The notes under the pieces are model-generated. The model was not told the origin of the DNA, searched no databases, and saw only the letters and a program-made list of their open reading frames with translations. From contig NZ_QUCM01000036.1 in the NCBI RefSeq assembly GCF_003473545.1, positions 1 to 14,106 on the forward strand: a stretch of DNA of 14,106 nt, written 5' to 3'. The stretch is from Clostridium sp. AM22-11AC (GTDB taxonomy: Bacteria > Bacillota > Clostridia > Lachnospirales > Lachnospiraceae). Each line of letters begins with the position of its first letter. Positions within the stretch are counted from its first letter, which is position 1. Made by a program: the position numbers and the translations under genes. This document shows positions 1-6,484 of this stretch, piece after piece.

Positions 1-59
1 ATTAACCAAAATATATGTATTTATGTATCTAAAAGATATTATACGAGGAGTGATTTTCC

Positions 60-1757
60 ATGAATAAAAGGATTCTGATCATAGGAGGCGTGGCAGGCGG
101 CGCTTCGGTAGCAGCCAGAGCAAGACGTCTCGACGCGGGAGCAGAAATCATTATGTTTGAGCGTGGCCAGCATGTGTCCTTTTCCAACTGTGCTCTTCCC
201 TATTATCTGTCAGGAGTAGTGGGAAACAGTGATGCACTGGTAATGATGTCCCCGGAAAAATTCAAAAAGTCTTACGATATAGACGCACGGGTTAACAGCG
301 AAGTGATGGCTATTAACCGTGACAAAAAGACCATTGAGATTAAAAACACGCTGACCGGGGACATACATGAGGAGGCCTACGATGTTTTGGTTATGGCTCC
401 CGGCGCGTCACCTGTAAAGCCAAGAAGCATCGGCGGAATTGACGGAAAAAATGTGTATACAGTCCGTAATGTGGCAGATATTGTTCACTTAAAGGATGGA
501 CTGGAGGCCGCAGGAGCGGAGAACACAGCGGTTATCGGCGGTGGCTTTATCGGAATTGAGGTGGCTGAAAACCTTGCAAAGGCGGGGAAGAAGGTTACTG
601 TGGTGGAGGCCATGAGCCAGATTCTGGCGCCCTTTGATTACGATATGGTACAGATGCTTCACAAGGAACTGCTGGACAACGGCGTGTCTTTAATTGTGGA
701 TGATGGAGTAAAAACCATTGAAGAGAAGCAGATTACCCTTGCTTCCGGCAAGACGGTGCCAGCGGATGCGGTTATTCTGGCTATTGGTGTAGCGCCGGAG
801 ACGGGGCTTGCGAAAGCAGCCGGACTGGAGATCGGAGAGACCGGCGGCATTTTGGTGGATCACAACTACCGCACAAGTGATAAAAATATTTATGCGGTTG
901 GTGATGCCATTGAGGTCTTTGACCGTATGACCGGGAAACCTTCACGTCTGGCTCTTGCCGGTCCGGCCTTGAGACAGGCGCGGGCGGCGGCGGATGCGAT
1001 GTATGGGATTCCCAATGACAATAGAGGTGTTATCGGTTCCTGTGCACTGCGTGTATTTGGCTTAAATGCAGCAGCAACCGGTCTTAATGAGCGGAATGCC
1101 CGCAAAGCCGGAATTCCCTGCGATTCTGTTTATGTGATTCCAGGTGACAAGGTGGGAATTATGCCGGGAAGTGCACCTATGCACTTTAAACTGGTGTTTG
1201 AGGTCCCAACCGGAAGGATCCTGGGTGCTCAGGCCATCGGAAGAGGAAATGTGGACAAACGGGTGGATGTGATTGCAGCCATGGTTTCCATGAATGGCAC
1301 CATCCGGGATTTAAAGAACCTGGAGCTGTGTTATTCACCAGTATTTGGCACAGCCAGAGATGTGGTAAATCAGGCGGCTCTGGTGGCTGAAAATATTCTG
1401 TACGGACGTTTCCGCCAGGTTCCGGTTACACAGGTAAGAAGCCTTGTGGAGGAACAGGCGTTCATTGTGGATGTACGGGAAAAAGGAGAGTATGAGGCCG
1501 GACATTTGAAGGGTTCTGTGAACATTCCTTTAAGTGAGCTTCGCGAGAGAACGGATGAAATTCCGAAAGACCGTCCGGTATACCTGCATTGCCGTTCCAG
1601 CCAGAGAAGCTACAATGCGCTGATGGCGCTTCAGGGACGGGGATATGAGAATGTGGTTAATATTTCCGGATCATTCCTTGGAATCTGCCTGTATGAGTAC
1701 TACAATGATGTGGCCATGGGGCGGGAAAAAATCGTGACGGAATATAATTTCGCATAA
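60..1757 (+). CDS. cdr: CoA-disulfide reductase / NADH oxidase-like flavoprotein with C-terminal rhodanese domain
   Basis: This 565-residue protein belongs to the pyridine nucleotide-disulfide oxidoreductase class that reduces CoA disulfide, CoA persulfide or polysulfide with NAD(P)H in the cytoplasm. The N-terminus carries the FAD-binding glycine motif (IIGGVAGGASVAARARRLD, residues 7-25). The single redox cysteine typical of CoADR is Cys44 in SFSNCALPYY. A second dinucleotide-binding motif, AVIGGGFIGIEVAENL, lies near residue 160, and the FAD-binding YAVGDAIE motif near residue 278. From about residue 455 a rhodanese domain follows, with its catalytic cysteine Cys511 in LHCRSSQRS. The fusion is a known CoADR-rhodanese architecture, which suggests persulfide or sulfane-sulfur handling; the substrate is inferred. 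The start is supported by GAGGAG 9 bases upstream. It appears more GC-rich than the permease genes downstream and is monocistronic, ending before a terminator. Confidence 0.93.
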   Translation: MNKRILIIGGVAGGASVAARARRLDAGAEIIMFERGQHVSFSNCALPYYLSGVVGNSDALVMMSPEKFKKSYDIDARVNSEVMAINRDKKTIEIKNTLTGDIHEEAYDVLVMAPGASPVKPRSIGGIDGKNVYTVRNVADIVHLKDGLEAAGAENTAVIGGGFIGIEVAENLAKAGKKVTVVEAMSQILAPFDYDMVQMLHKELLDNGVSLIVDDGVKTIEEKQITLASGKTVPADAVILAIGVAPETGLAKAAGLEIGETGGILVDHNYRTSDKNIYAVGDAIEVFDRMTGKPSRLALAGPALRQARAAADAMYGIPNDNRGVIGSCALRVFGLNAAATGLNERNARKAGIPCDSVYVIPGDKVGIMPGSAPMHFKLVFEVPTGRILGAQAIGRGNVDKRVDVIAAMVSMNGTIRDLKNLELCYSPVFGTARDVVNQAALVAENILYGRFRQVPVTQVRSLVEEQAFIVDVREKGEYEAGHLKGSVNIPLSELRERTDEIPKDRPVYLHCRSSQRSYNALMALQGRGYENVVNISGSFLGICLYEYYNDVAMGREKIVTEYNFA

Positions 1758-1790
1758 ATATTCTGATATTTTTATACAACTTTCAGATTG

Positions 1791-1846
1791 ACGCAGAGTG
1801 TGTGTTGGAGTAAGTTTTTATGAAAAACGCACATTCTGCGTTTTTC
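1791..1846 (+). terminator. Intrinsic terminator after the CoA-disulfide reductase, with two competing stems
   Basis: ACGCAGAGTGTG (1791-1802) pairs fully, with one G.U, to CACATTCTGCGT (1830-1841), followed by a T run. A compact alternative stem, GAAAAACGCA (1822-1831) with TGCGTTTTTC (1837-1846), uses the same 3' arm and is symmetric, so it could stop transcription from either strand. The position about 33 bases after the stop codon fits termination of the upstream gene. Confidence 0.75.
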
Positions 1847-2032
1847 GCTGTTGTCATGCATCCGAAAGAAGCTGCCGGCGACAGAACCTGCGAATCGGCA
1901 GATCAGCTTGTAGTTCTCATGAACAGGCTATTGAAAAGGGGCGGTATTTTTGTTTAAGGGGCAGTTGCTATTGAACGATGAGATGTGTTACTATAAAGAA
2001 AGTGTTAAGTTCCAGTTATTGGAAAATATCAG
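1847..2032. other. Intergenic stretch with minor hairpins, no gene seen
   Basis: No convincing coding sequence is present. A small hairpin CTGCCG/CGGCAG (1872-1877 with 1896-1901) overlaps an alternative pairing AAGCTG/CAGCTT (1869-1874 with 1904-1909). A weak promoter-like pair TTGAAC (1971-1976) and TATAAA (1992-1997) with a short 15-base spacer could serve the downstream permease. TTCCA/TGGAA (2011-2015 with 2021-2025) forms a short hairpin. The reading frame that opens at 1978 and runs into the permease crosses the large palindrome and is unlikely to be translated. Confidence 0.4.
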
Positions 2033-2197
2033 GATGTTCTCTCGGAGTCTTTCCTGCACCTGCTTTTGTGGCTGATTTTCCGCCAGTCGCACCCGAATTT
2101 CATCAATGTACGCACCGCGTACACCTCAGAAATTTGGGCACAACTGACAAAAAATCTTCTCACAAAATCAGGCACAGAAAGATTCCGAGAGAACATC
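2033..2197 (-). repeat. 165-nt imperfect palindrome (giant hairpin), probably folded as minus-strand RNA
   Basis: The two arms pair around position 2115, so that base i faces roughly 4230-i over the full length. The tip is TGTACGC (2107-2113), loop ACC, GCGTACA (2117-2123). The remaining paired length is interrupted by a 3x3 internal loop (2102-2104 against 2126-2128), a mismatch at 2063/2168 and single-base bulges. About ten opposed positions are A against C on the plus strand (for example 2080/2150, 2081/2149, 2083/2147, 2088/2142, 2090/2140, 2091/2139, 2105/2125, 2106/2124). These become G.U pairs in a minus-strand transcript. Only two opposed positions (2095/2135, 2047/2183) favour the plus strand. 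The hexamer ATCAGG occurs at both edges (2028-2033, 2195-2200), which may be a small target duplication or chance. I do not recognise a named RNA class; a structured dispersed element is the likeliest reading. Confidence 0.75.
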
Positions 2198-2220
2198 AGG
2201 GGTTTTGGGGGAAGAAACTT

Positions 2221-3129
2221 ATGGAAGCAATACTGATGCGGGCTGGTTCTTTTATGGCTGTGATCATCTTGGGGTATGTTCTGAAAAAAGTAGGATTTTT
2301 TAAGGAAGAAGATTTTTATGTTATGTCAAAGATCATGGTGAAGATCACACTTCCTGCATCCATCATTGTCAATTTCTCACAGACAAAAATGGAGCCATCC
2401 ATGTTTTTACTATGCCTGTTAGGTTTTGGAGGGGGTATTTTATATATGGCTCTTGGATGGATCATGGGTGGAAAAGATCCAGATGAAAAGGGATTTCAGA
2501 TCCTGAATCTTTCCGGCTATAGTATCGGAAGCTTTACCATGCCATTTACCAGCAGCTTTTTTGGACCTGCCGGTGTAGTTGTTACCAGTCTGTTTGATAC
2601 GGGAAATGCCGTGATCGCTTTAGGCGGTTCTTACAGTATTGGTGCTATGGTTAAAAACAGGGAAAAGAAATTTTCATTTATCCCACTGTGCAAAACACTT
2701 CTCTGTTCTGTTCCTTTTGATGCTTATCTTTTTATGTATATTTTATACTGGCTTCATCTGTCACTGCCGGCACCTGTATTAAACATTGCACAGCTGGTGG
2801 CAAATGCAAATGCTTTTCTCGCCATGCTTATGTTAGGTGTTGGATTTAAGCTGTCAGGAGACCGGACACAGATGAGCAAGATCGTGAAAATGTTAGGTGT
2901 CCGCTATGGAGTGGCTGTTTTAACAGCAGCAGCATTTTACTTTCTGCTTCCTTTTTCCCTGGAATACCGTAAGGCTCTGGCAGTGCTTGTGTTCAGCCCT
3001 ATTGCCGCAGCAGCGCCTGCATTTACGGCAGACCTGAAAGGGGATATTAACCTGGCAAGCGCGGTAAATTCTCTTTCCATCATTATCAGTATGTTCTGCA
3101 TTACCTGTGTGCTGATCGCAGTTCTATAG
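2221..3129 (+). CDS. AEC-family permease (auxin efflux carrier-like), copy 1
   Basis: This is a 302-residue integral membrane protein of the AEC/PIN-like family, whose bacterial members export or import small organic acids such as malate or lactate; the substrate cannot be read from the sequence. About ten hydrophobic segments are visible. The first starts at MEAILMRAGSFMAVIILGY, and the last two hold the conserved stretch FSPIAAAAPAF and the C-terminal SIIISM segment. Polar breaks typical of the family include TLPASIIVNF near residue 45 and NANAFLAMLMLGVGFKL near residue 195. The start at 2221 is preferred to the longer frame opening at 1978 because it matches the paralogue's N-terminus and family length, and because a purine-rich GGGGGAAG lies 6 bases upstream. 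The extra 81 residues would be encoded by the palindrome. The gene sits 23 bases after the large hairpin, and its 3' flank carries a MITE. Confidence 0.88.
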   Translation: MEAILMRAGSFMAVIILGYVLKKVGFFKEEDFYVMSKIMVKITLPASIIVNFSQTKMEPSMFLLCLLGFGGGILYMALGWIMGGKDPDEKGFQILNLSGYSIGSFTMPFTSSFFGPAGVVVTSLFDTGNAVIALGGSYSIGAMVKNREKKFSFIPLCKTLLCSVPFDAYLFMYILYWLHLSLPAPVLNIAQLVANANAFLAMLMLGVGFKLSGDRTQMSKIVKMLGVRYGVAVLTAAAFYFLLPFSLEYRKALAVLVFSPIAAAAPAFTADLKGDINLASAVNSLSIIISMFCITCVLIAVL

Positions 3130-3141
3130 AAATGATAGATA

Positions 3142-3292
3142 TATGTTGTAGTTACTGTTCATGCGTTGCATGACCAGCAACGGAATTTGCCGTGGCTTCG
3201 CATTTAAATACGGCAAATTCCCGCTACCACTACGTTATCGTACGGCACTTTCGGTTCCAAAAGTGCCTACCATGTACAGTAACTATGTTGTA
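3142..3292. mobile_element. MITE-like element (3151-3283) with perfect 9-bp target-site duplication
   Basis: The 133-bp element begins GTTACTGTTCATG (3151-3163) and ends CATGTACAGTAAC (3271-3283), an inverted repeat matching at 12 of 13 positions. The perfect direct repeat TATGTTGTA immediately flanks it on both sides (3142-3150 and 3284-3292), as expected for a transposase that makes 9-bp target duplications. It has no coding capacity. Three internal hairpins are visible: CGTTGC/GCAACG (3164-3169 with 3177-3182), a 12-bp stem GGAATTTGCCGT/ACGGCAAATTCC (3182-3193 with 3210-3221), and GGCACTTT/AAAGTGCC (3244-3251 with 3260-3267). The transposase would have to act in trans; its family cannot be assigned from the ends alone. 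Confidence 0.85.
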
Positions 3293-3320
3293 TACAAAAT
3301 GAACACCTTGTATGCAAAAT
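3288..3320. promoter_or_regulatory. Tandem operator-like boxes TTGTAT(A/G)CAAAAT
   Basis: TTGTATACAAAAT (3288-3300) and TTGTATGCAAAAT (3308-3320) form a 13-base direct repeat with a 20-base period, about two helical turns. The core of the first, TTGTATACAA, is a perfect palindrome; the second differs by one base. They end 4 bases before the -35 hexamer of the second permease. The shape resembles operators of GntR-family regulators, but the regulator is not in the window. The right target duplication of the MITE overlaps the first box. Confidence 0.6.
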
Positions 3321-3324
3321 AACT

Positions 3325-3352
3325 TTGAAATAGCGCAGGTTTGTGTTATGAT
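3325..3352 (+). promoter_or_regulatory. Sigma-A-type promoter for the second permease
   Basis: TTGAAA (3325-3330), a 16-base spacer and TATGAT (3347-3352), with TG at 3344-3345 giving an extended -10. Transcription would start near 3359, leaving a leader of about 230 nt before the start codon. Confidence 0.7.
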
Positions 3353-3373
3353 GATACTAGGGTAAAAAGGTCT

Positions 3374-3408
3374 AAAATCCGTTGCAAGCTTGCTTGCAGG
3401 AGGATTTT
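3374..3408 (+). promoter_or_regulatory. Leader hairpin, possible attenuator
   Basis: AAAATCC (3374-3380) pairs with GGATTTT (3402-3408), and inside it TGCAAG (3383-3388) pairs with CTTGCA (3393-3398) around a CTTG loop. A run of five T ends the 3' arm. It lies 15 to 50 bases after the inferred transcription start, so premature termination in the leader is possible. A purely structural role as the left part of the neighbouring repeat is equally possible. Confidence 0.4.
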
Positions 3409-3432
3409 TGAACTTGGGAGCCGCCAAAAACA

Positions 3433-3518
3433 TGAGTAAGGAGCCATTTTTTGAAGAAAAATGAGCGGATTACGAATGTTTTTAGAATTGCGGGAGTGTA
3501 AAGCACGTAGCAATTCGG
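3433..3518 (+). repeat. Structured dispersed repeat, copy 1
   Basis: Conserved blocks shared with the copy at 6564-6640 are TGAG(T/C)AAGGAGC, GCGGATT(A/G)CGAATG, ATTGCGGGAG and AGCAAT. Between the first two is a 7-bp hairpin CATTTTT/AAAAATG (3445-3451 with 3457-3463). The last two blocks form GAATTGC/GCAATTC (3485-3491 with 3510-3516), enclosing GTGT-AAA-GCAC. The element lies in the untranslated leader of the second permease. An in-frame ATG at 3461 falls inside it and is probably not used. The remainder of the leader (3519-3589) holds only a small CCTGT/ACAGG hairpin (3550-3554 with 3560-3564) and the ribosome binding site. Confidence 0.65.
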
Positions 3519-3589
3519 TATCAGAGGGGGCAAAAGATCATAAATACAGCCTGTTTAATACAGGTGGGTTATTACGGAGGACAGAAAAA

Positions 3590-4498
3590 ATGGAAGCGAT
3601 CCTGATGAAAGCAGCTTCTTTTATTGCAGTTATTATTTTAGGATATGGATTGCGGAAAGCTGGCTTTTTTAAAGAAGAAGATTTTTATGTATTGTCAAAG
3701 ATCGTGCTTAAGATCACACTTCCTGCATCTATTATTGCAAATTTTTCACAGGCTGAGATACAGCCTGCCATGCTTTTGCTGTGTCTTGTAGGATTTGCAG
3801 GCGGCGTGCTCTACATGAGCCTTGGATGGATCCTTGGAGGGAAAGACAGGGATGAAAAGGCATTTCATATCCTGAATATGTCCGGTTATAATATTGGAAA
3901 TTTCACCATGCCATTTACCGCCGGTTTTTTTGGTCCTACAGGTGTAGTCATCACCAGTTTATTTGATACGGGAAATGCGTTTATCTGTCTGGGAGGTGCT
4001 TACAGTGTAGCTTCTATGGCAAAAGATAAAAACAGCAGGTTTTCTGTGGGCCCTATTTTGAAAACACTGATAAAATCTGCGCCATTTGATGCATATATCG
4101 GTATGCTCATCCTTTCCCTGATCCATGTTTCTCTTCCAGCACCTGCTGTCAGTATTGCACAGCTGATCGGAAATGCCAATGCGTTTATGGCAATGTTAAT
4201 GCTTGGAGTTGGTTTTAAGCTTTCAGGCGATAAAAAGCAGATCGGAAAGATCGGAAAGATCCTTTCCATACGTTATGGTGTGGCAGTGGTGGCATCATTG
4301 ATGTTTTATTTTGTTCTTCCCCTTCCATTGGAATATCGTCAGACACTGGCGGTACTGGTGTTCAGCCCTATTGCAGCAGCAGCACCTGCGTTTACCGGTG
4401 ACCTGAAAGGGGATATTGGTCTTGCAAGTGCAGTAAATTCTATTTCTATTATTATCAGTATGATCATGATCACAACTGTACTTATTTTTGTACTGTAA
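3590..4498 (+). CDS. AEC-family permease (auxin efflux carrier-like), copy 2
   Basis: This 302-residue membrane protein is a close paralogue of the permease at 2221-3129, with identical length and collinear conserved stretches: MEAILMKAASF start, TLPASIIANFSQ, LFDTGNAF, NANAFMAMLMLGVGFKLSGD, FSPIAAAAPAFTGDLKGDI. Most differences are conservative changes in membrane segments, which suggests tandem duplication with related substrates, probably small organic anions; the actual substrate is unknown. The start at 3590 is chosen because CGGAGG lies 9 bases upstream and the N-terminus then matches its paralogue; the frame open from 3461 would add 43 residues encoded by the structured repeat. Unlike copy 1 it has its own clear promoter and an operator-like pair, so the two are probably regulated separately. 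Confidence 0.9.
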   Translation: MEAILMKAASFIAVIILGYGLRKAGFFKEEDFYVLSKIVLKITLPASIIANFSQAEIQPAMLLLCLVGFAGGVLYMSLGWILGGKDRDEKAFHILNMSGYNIGNFTMPFTAGFFGPTGVVITSLFDTGNAFICLGGAYSVASMAKDKNSRFSVGPILKTLIKSAPFDAYIGMLILSLIHVSLPAPAVSIAQLIGNANAFMAMLMLGVGFKLSGDKKQIGKIGKILSIRYGVAVVASLMFYFVLPLPLEYRQTLAVLVFSPIAAAAPAFTGDLKGDIGLASAVNSISIIISMIMITTVLIFVL

Positions 4499-4518
4499 AT
4501 AATGAATGATGGAACAAT

Positions 4519-4532
4519 TCTGCGAAAGCAGA
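4519..4532 (+). terminator. Weak hairpin after the second permease
   Basis: TCTGC (4519-4523), a GAAA tetraloop and GCAGA (4528-4532), followed after six bases by five T. The stem is short, so termination would be partial. Confidence 0.3.
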
Positions 4533-4627
4533 CTGGATTTTTGAAGAAAAGAGAATAAACGGGGAAGGAATGGTTATAATAGGATTATCACCAAAGAGAA
4601 AATATTAATACTTATCCTCCCCTTTTT

Positions 4628-4667
4628 AATACCTTGTCTGTTGCCGAAGTGCAGCAGATAAGGTATT
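4628..4667 (+). terminator. 17-bp hairpin between the second permease and the Dus gene
   Basis: Bases 4628-4644 pair without interruption to 4651-4667 around a CGAAGT loop. Two of the 17 pairs are G.U when read as plus-strand RNA, which favours that strand. A short T run (4671-4674) follows, so it may be a terminator for the permease or a structured leader for the Dus gene 73 bases further on. A TATAAT (4575-4580) upstream has no clear -35 partner. Confidence 0.5.
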
Positions 4668-4740
4668 GTATTTTCTGGCAAAAACACGGATAATAGACAC
4701 GAACATAGTACATCAGGGTAAATGAGAGGATAAAGGACAT

Positions 4741-5718
4741 ATGAAATTTTATCTGGCTCCCATGGAAGGGATCACAGGATACATATACAGACAGGCATAC
4801 AACAGCTGTTTTAAGCCTATGGACAGGTATTTTACACCATTTCTGGCACCGAAGCATAAAAGCGGTTTCAGCAGCAAAGAATTAAATGACATCCTTCCAG
4901 AGCATAATCAGGGAATGGAGGTCATTCCCCAGATCCTTACATCAGATCCGGAGGATTTTTTAGATACAGCGGTAAAATTAAAGGAATATGGTTATACAGA
5001 GGTTAATCTGAACCTGGGATGTCCTTCAGGTACTGTGGCAGCCAAGGGAAAAGGCGCCGGATTTTTAAAAGATACTGAAAAGCTTGCCAGGTTCTTGGGA
5101 GAGGTCAGTGAGGGAATGGAACGGGAAAATCTTCATTTTTCCATCAAGACCCGCGTGGGGGTGGAAAGTGAAGAAGAGTTTCAGACTCTTTTAGGTCTGT
5201 ACAACCAGTGCCCATTAACAGAACTTATCATCCATCCAAGAGTATTAAAAGATTTTTATAAATACAATGTGCGGATGAATGCTTTTAAAGAGGGATTTGA
5301 AAAAAGCAGACATTCTGTGTGCTATAATGGGGATATTTTCCGAAGGAAAGACTATGACCGTCTTGTAAAAGAGTATCCGGATCTGGATAAGATAATGATG
5401 GGACGGGGGATCATGATGAACCCATTTTTAATGGAAGAGATCGCTGACGGAACATCCCAGAAAGTATCTGGAAAAATGTCTGCCGACAGGAAGGCAGACC
5501 GGCTGGAGAAATTCCACCGTCTGCTCTGTGACGGATATACCCATGTTATGAGCGGAGACAGACCGGTATTGTTTAAAATGAAAGAACTGTGGGGATTTCT
5601 GATCCATTCCTGTCCGGAAGAAGAAAAGCTTATGAAGAAGATACGCAAGGCACAGCACCTTGCAGAATATGAAGGGGTGGTATCAGAACTGTTCTGCCGC
5701 ATGAGAGAGCATGAATAA
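4741..5718 (+). CDS. tRNA-dihydrouridine synthase (Dus family)
   Basis: This 325-residue cytoplasmic flavoenzyme reduces specific uridines in tRNA to dihydrouridine using FMN and NADPH. It opens with the Dus signature of the FMN barrel, YLAPMEGITG (residues 4-13). The active-site region NLNLGCPSGTVAAKGKGAGFL (near residues 89-109) contains the conserved Cys94. Further barrel motifs are SIKTRVGV, ELIIHPR, CYNGDIF and KIMMGRGIMMNPFL near the phosphate-binding end. The APMEG opening is closer to DusC-like than to classic DusB proteins, so I give no symbol. GAGAGGA and AAAGGA precede the ATG. Dus genes often lie beside greA in Firmicutes, as here, although a promoter candidate separates the two. 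Confidence 0.93.
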   Translation: MKFYLAPMEGITGYIYRQAYNSCFKPMDRYFTPFLAPKHKSGFSSKELNDILPEHNQGMEVIPQILTSDPEDFLDTAVKLKEYGYTEVNLNLGCPSGTVAAKGKGAGFLKDTEKLARFLGEVSEGMERENLHFSIKTRVGVESEEEFQTLLGLYNQCPLTELIIHPRVLKDFYKYNVRMNAFKEGFEKSRHSVCYNGDIFRRKDYDRLVKEYPDLDKIMMGRGIMMNPFLMEEIADGTSQKVSGKMSADRKADRLEKFHRLLCDGYTHVMSGDRPVLFKMKELWGFLIHSCPEEEKLMKKIRKAQHLAEYEGVVSELFCRMREHE

Positions 5719-5767
5719 GGGCATGAATAAGACCATGAGAAAAATTTATTGCCCTATAAAATGGAGG

Positions 5768-5800
5768 GAGCCGGCAGAAAAGGGGGGAATCTGCCGGCTT
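5768..5800 (+). terminator. GC-rich hairpin after the Dus gene
   Basis: AGCCGGCAG (5769-5777) pairs perfectly with CTGCCGGCT (5791-5799), with a flanking G.U. The 3' side has no T run, so it is either an atypical terminator or an mRNA 3'-end stabiliser. The small frame crossing it (5711-5899) is not credible as a gene. Confidence 0.45.
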
Positions 5801-5871
5801 AGGTATGAAAAAGTGTCTTCCTGTATGGTAAAAGGTCTCATCAACCTTACAAGTAATAATATACAGGTAAA

Positions 5872-5900
5872 TTGTGGACAAAGTTTGAGCAGACGATAAA
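5872..5900 (+). promoter_or_regulatory. Candidate promoter for greA
   Basis: TTGTGG (5872-5877), a 17-base spacer and GATAAA (5895-5900), about 75 bases before the start codon. The hexamers match consensus only moderately. Confidence 0.4.
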
Positions 5901-5975
5901 GAAAAAATAAAATTCCTGAAGGGAAAATAAAGAAATTATGAAAGACTCCGACGGAAGCAGATAAGGAGAAAAGCT

Positions 5976-6479
5976 ATGTATGATAATCTGACAAAAGACG
6001 ATATTAAAAAAATGCAGGAAGAAATAGAATACCGTAAGCTGGTGGTGCGCAAAGAAGCATTGGAGGCAGTAAAGGAGGCAAGAGCCCAGGGGGATTTAAG
6101 CGAGAATTTTGAATATAAGGCAGCAAAGCAGGACAAGAACCGTAACGAGAGCCGTATCCGTTATCTGGAAAAAATGATAAAAACAGCCCGTATTGTTTCA
6201 GATGAGTCAAAATCAGATGAAGTAGGTCTGGGCGACCGGGTGGAATTATATATTCCGGAAGATGATGAAACAGAAAGCTATAAATTAGTGACCACAGTCC
6301 GGGGAAACTCCATGAAAGGACTTATAAGTATTGATTCTCCTTTAGGAAAGGCGATCAAGGGCCGCAAAACAGGAGATAAGGTGTATATTAAAGTAAATGA
6401 CACCTACGGATATGAGGCGGAGATCCGTTCCATCGATAAGACAGCTAAAGAGGAAGAAGACCAGCTGCGCAGCTATTAA
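5976..6479 (+). CDS. greA: Transcription elongation factor GreA
   Basis: This 167-residue factor enters the RNA polymerase secondary channel and stimulates cleavage of backtracked transcripts. Residues 5-75 form the expected antiparallel coiled coil. Its tip, ARAQGDLSENFEYKAA (near residues 35-50), contains the acidic pair Asp40 and Glu43 that coordinates metal in Gre factors. The C-terminal FKBP-like domain is recognised by SPLGKAIKGRKTGDKV near residues 120-136. Length is close to the usual 155-165; a short acidic tail EEEDQLRSY is extra. The start is supported by AAGGAG 9 bases upstream. Some coiled-coil residues differ from the common GDLSENAEY version (Phe for Ala), so a second greA-like paralogue elsewhere in the genome is possible. 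Confidence 0.93.
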   Translation: MYDNLTKDDIKKMQEEIEYRKLVVRKEALEAVKEARAQGDLSENFEYKAAKQDKNRNESRIRYLEKMIKTARIVSDESKSDEVGLGDRVELYIPEDDETESYKLVTTVRGNSMKGLISIDSPLGKAIKGRKTGDKVYIKVNDTYGYEAEIRSIDKTAKEEEDQLRSY

Positions 6480-6484
6480 TTACT

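Noticed and set aside
1847..2032. Possible tRNA or small RNA gene downstream of the CoA-disulfide reductase
   Set aside because: Only short, mutually exclusive stems; no cloverleaf, no TTC-like arm and no convincing promoter-terminator pair.
1978..2220. 81-residue N-terminal extension of the first permease
   Set aside because: Encoded by the giant palindrome, not shared with the paralogue, which begins at the equivalent MEAILM.
3142..3320. Possible CRISPR-like repeat cluster
   Set aside because: The repeats are inverted ends, one target duplication and one paired operator box; there is no regular repeat-spacer array.
3461..3589. 43-residue N-terminal extension of the second permease
   Set aside because: Lies within the structured repeat; the CGGAGG at 3575-3580 points to the ATG at 3590.
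4612..4857. 81-codon minus-strand frame before and inside the Dus gene
   Set aside because: Crosses the 17-bp hairpin and the start of the well-supported Dus gene on the other strand; no ribosome site or known domain.
5711..5899. 62-codon plus-strand frame overlapping the Dus stop codon
   Set aside because: It runs through a GC-rich hairpin and the greA promoter candidate, has no clear ribosome site and no recognisable features.
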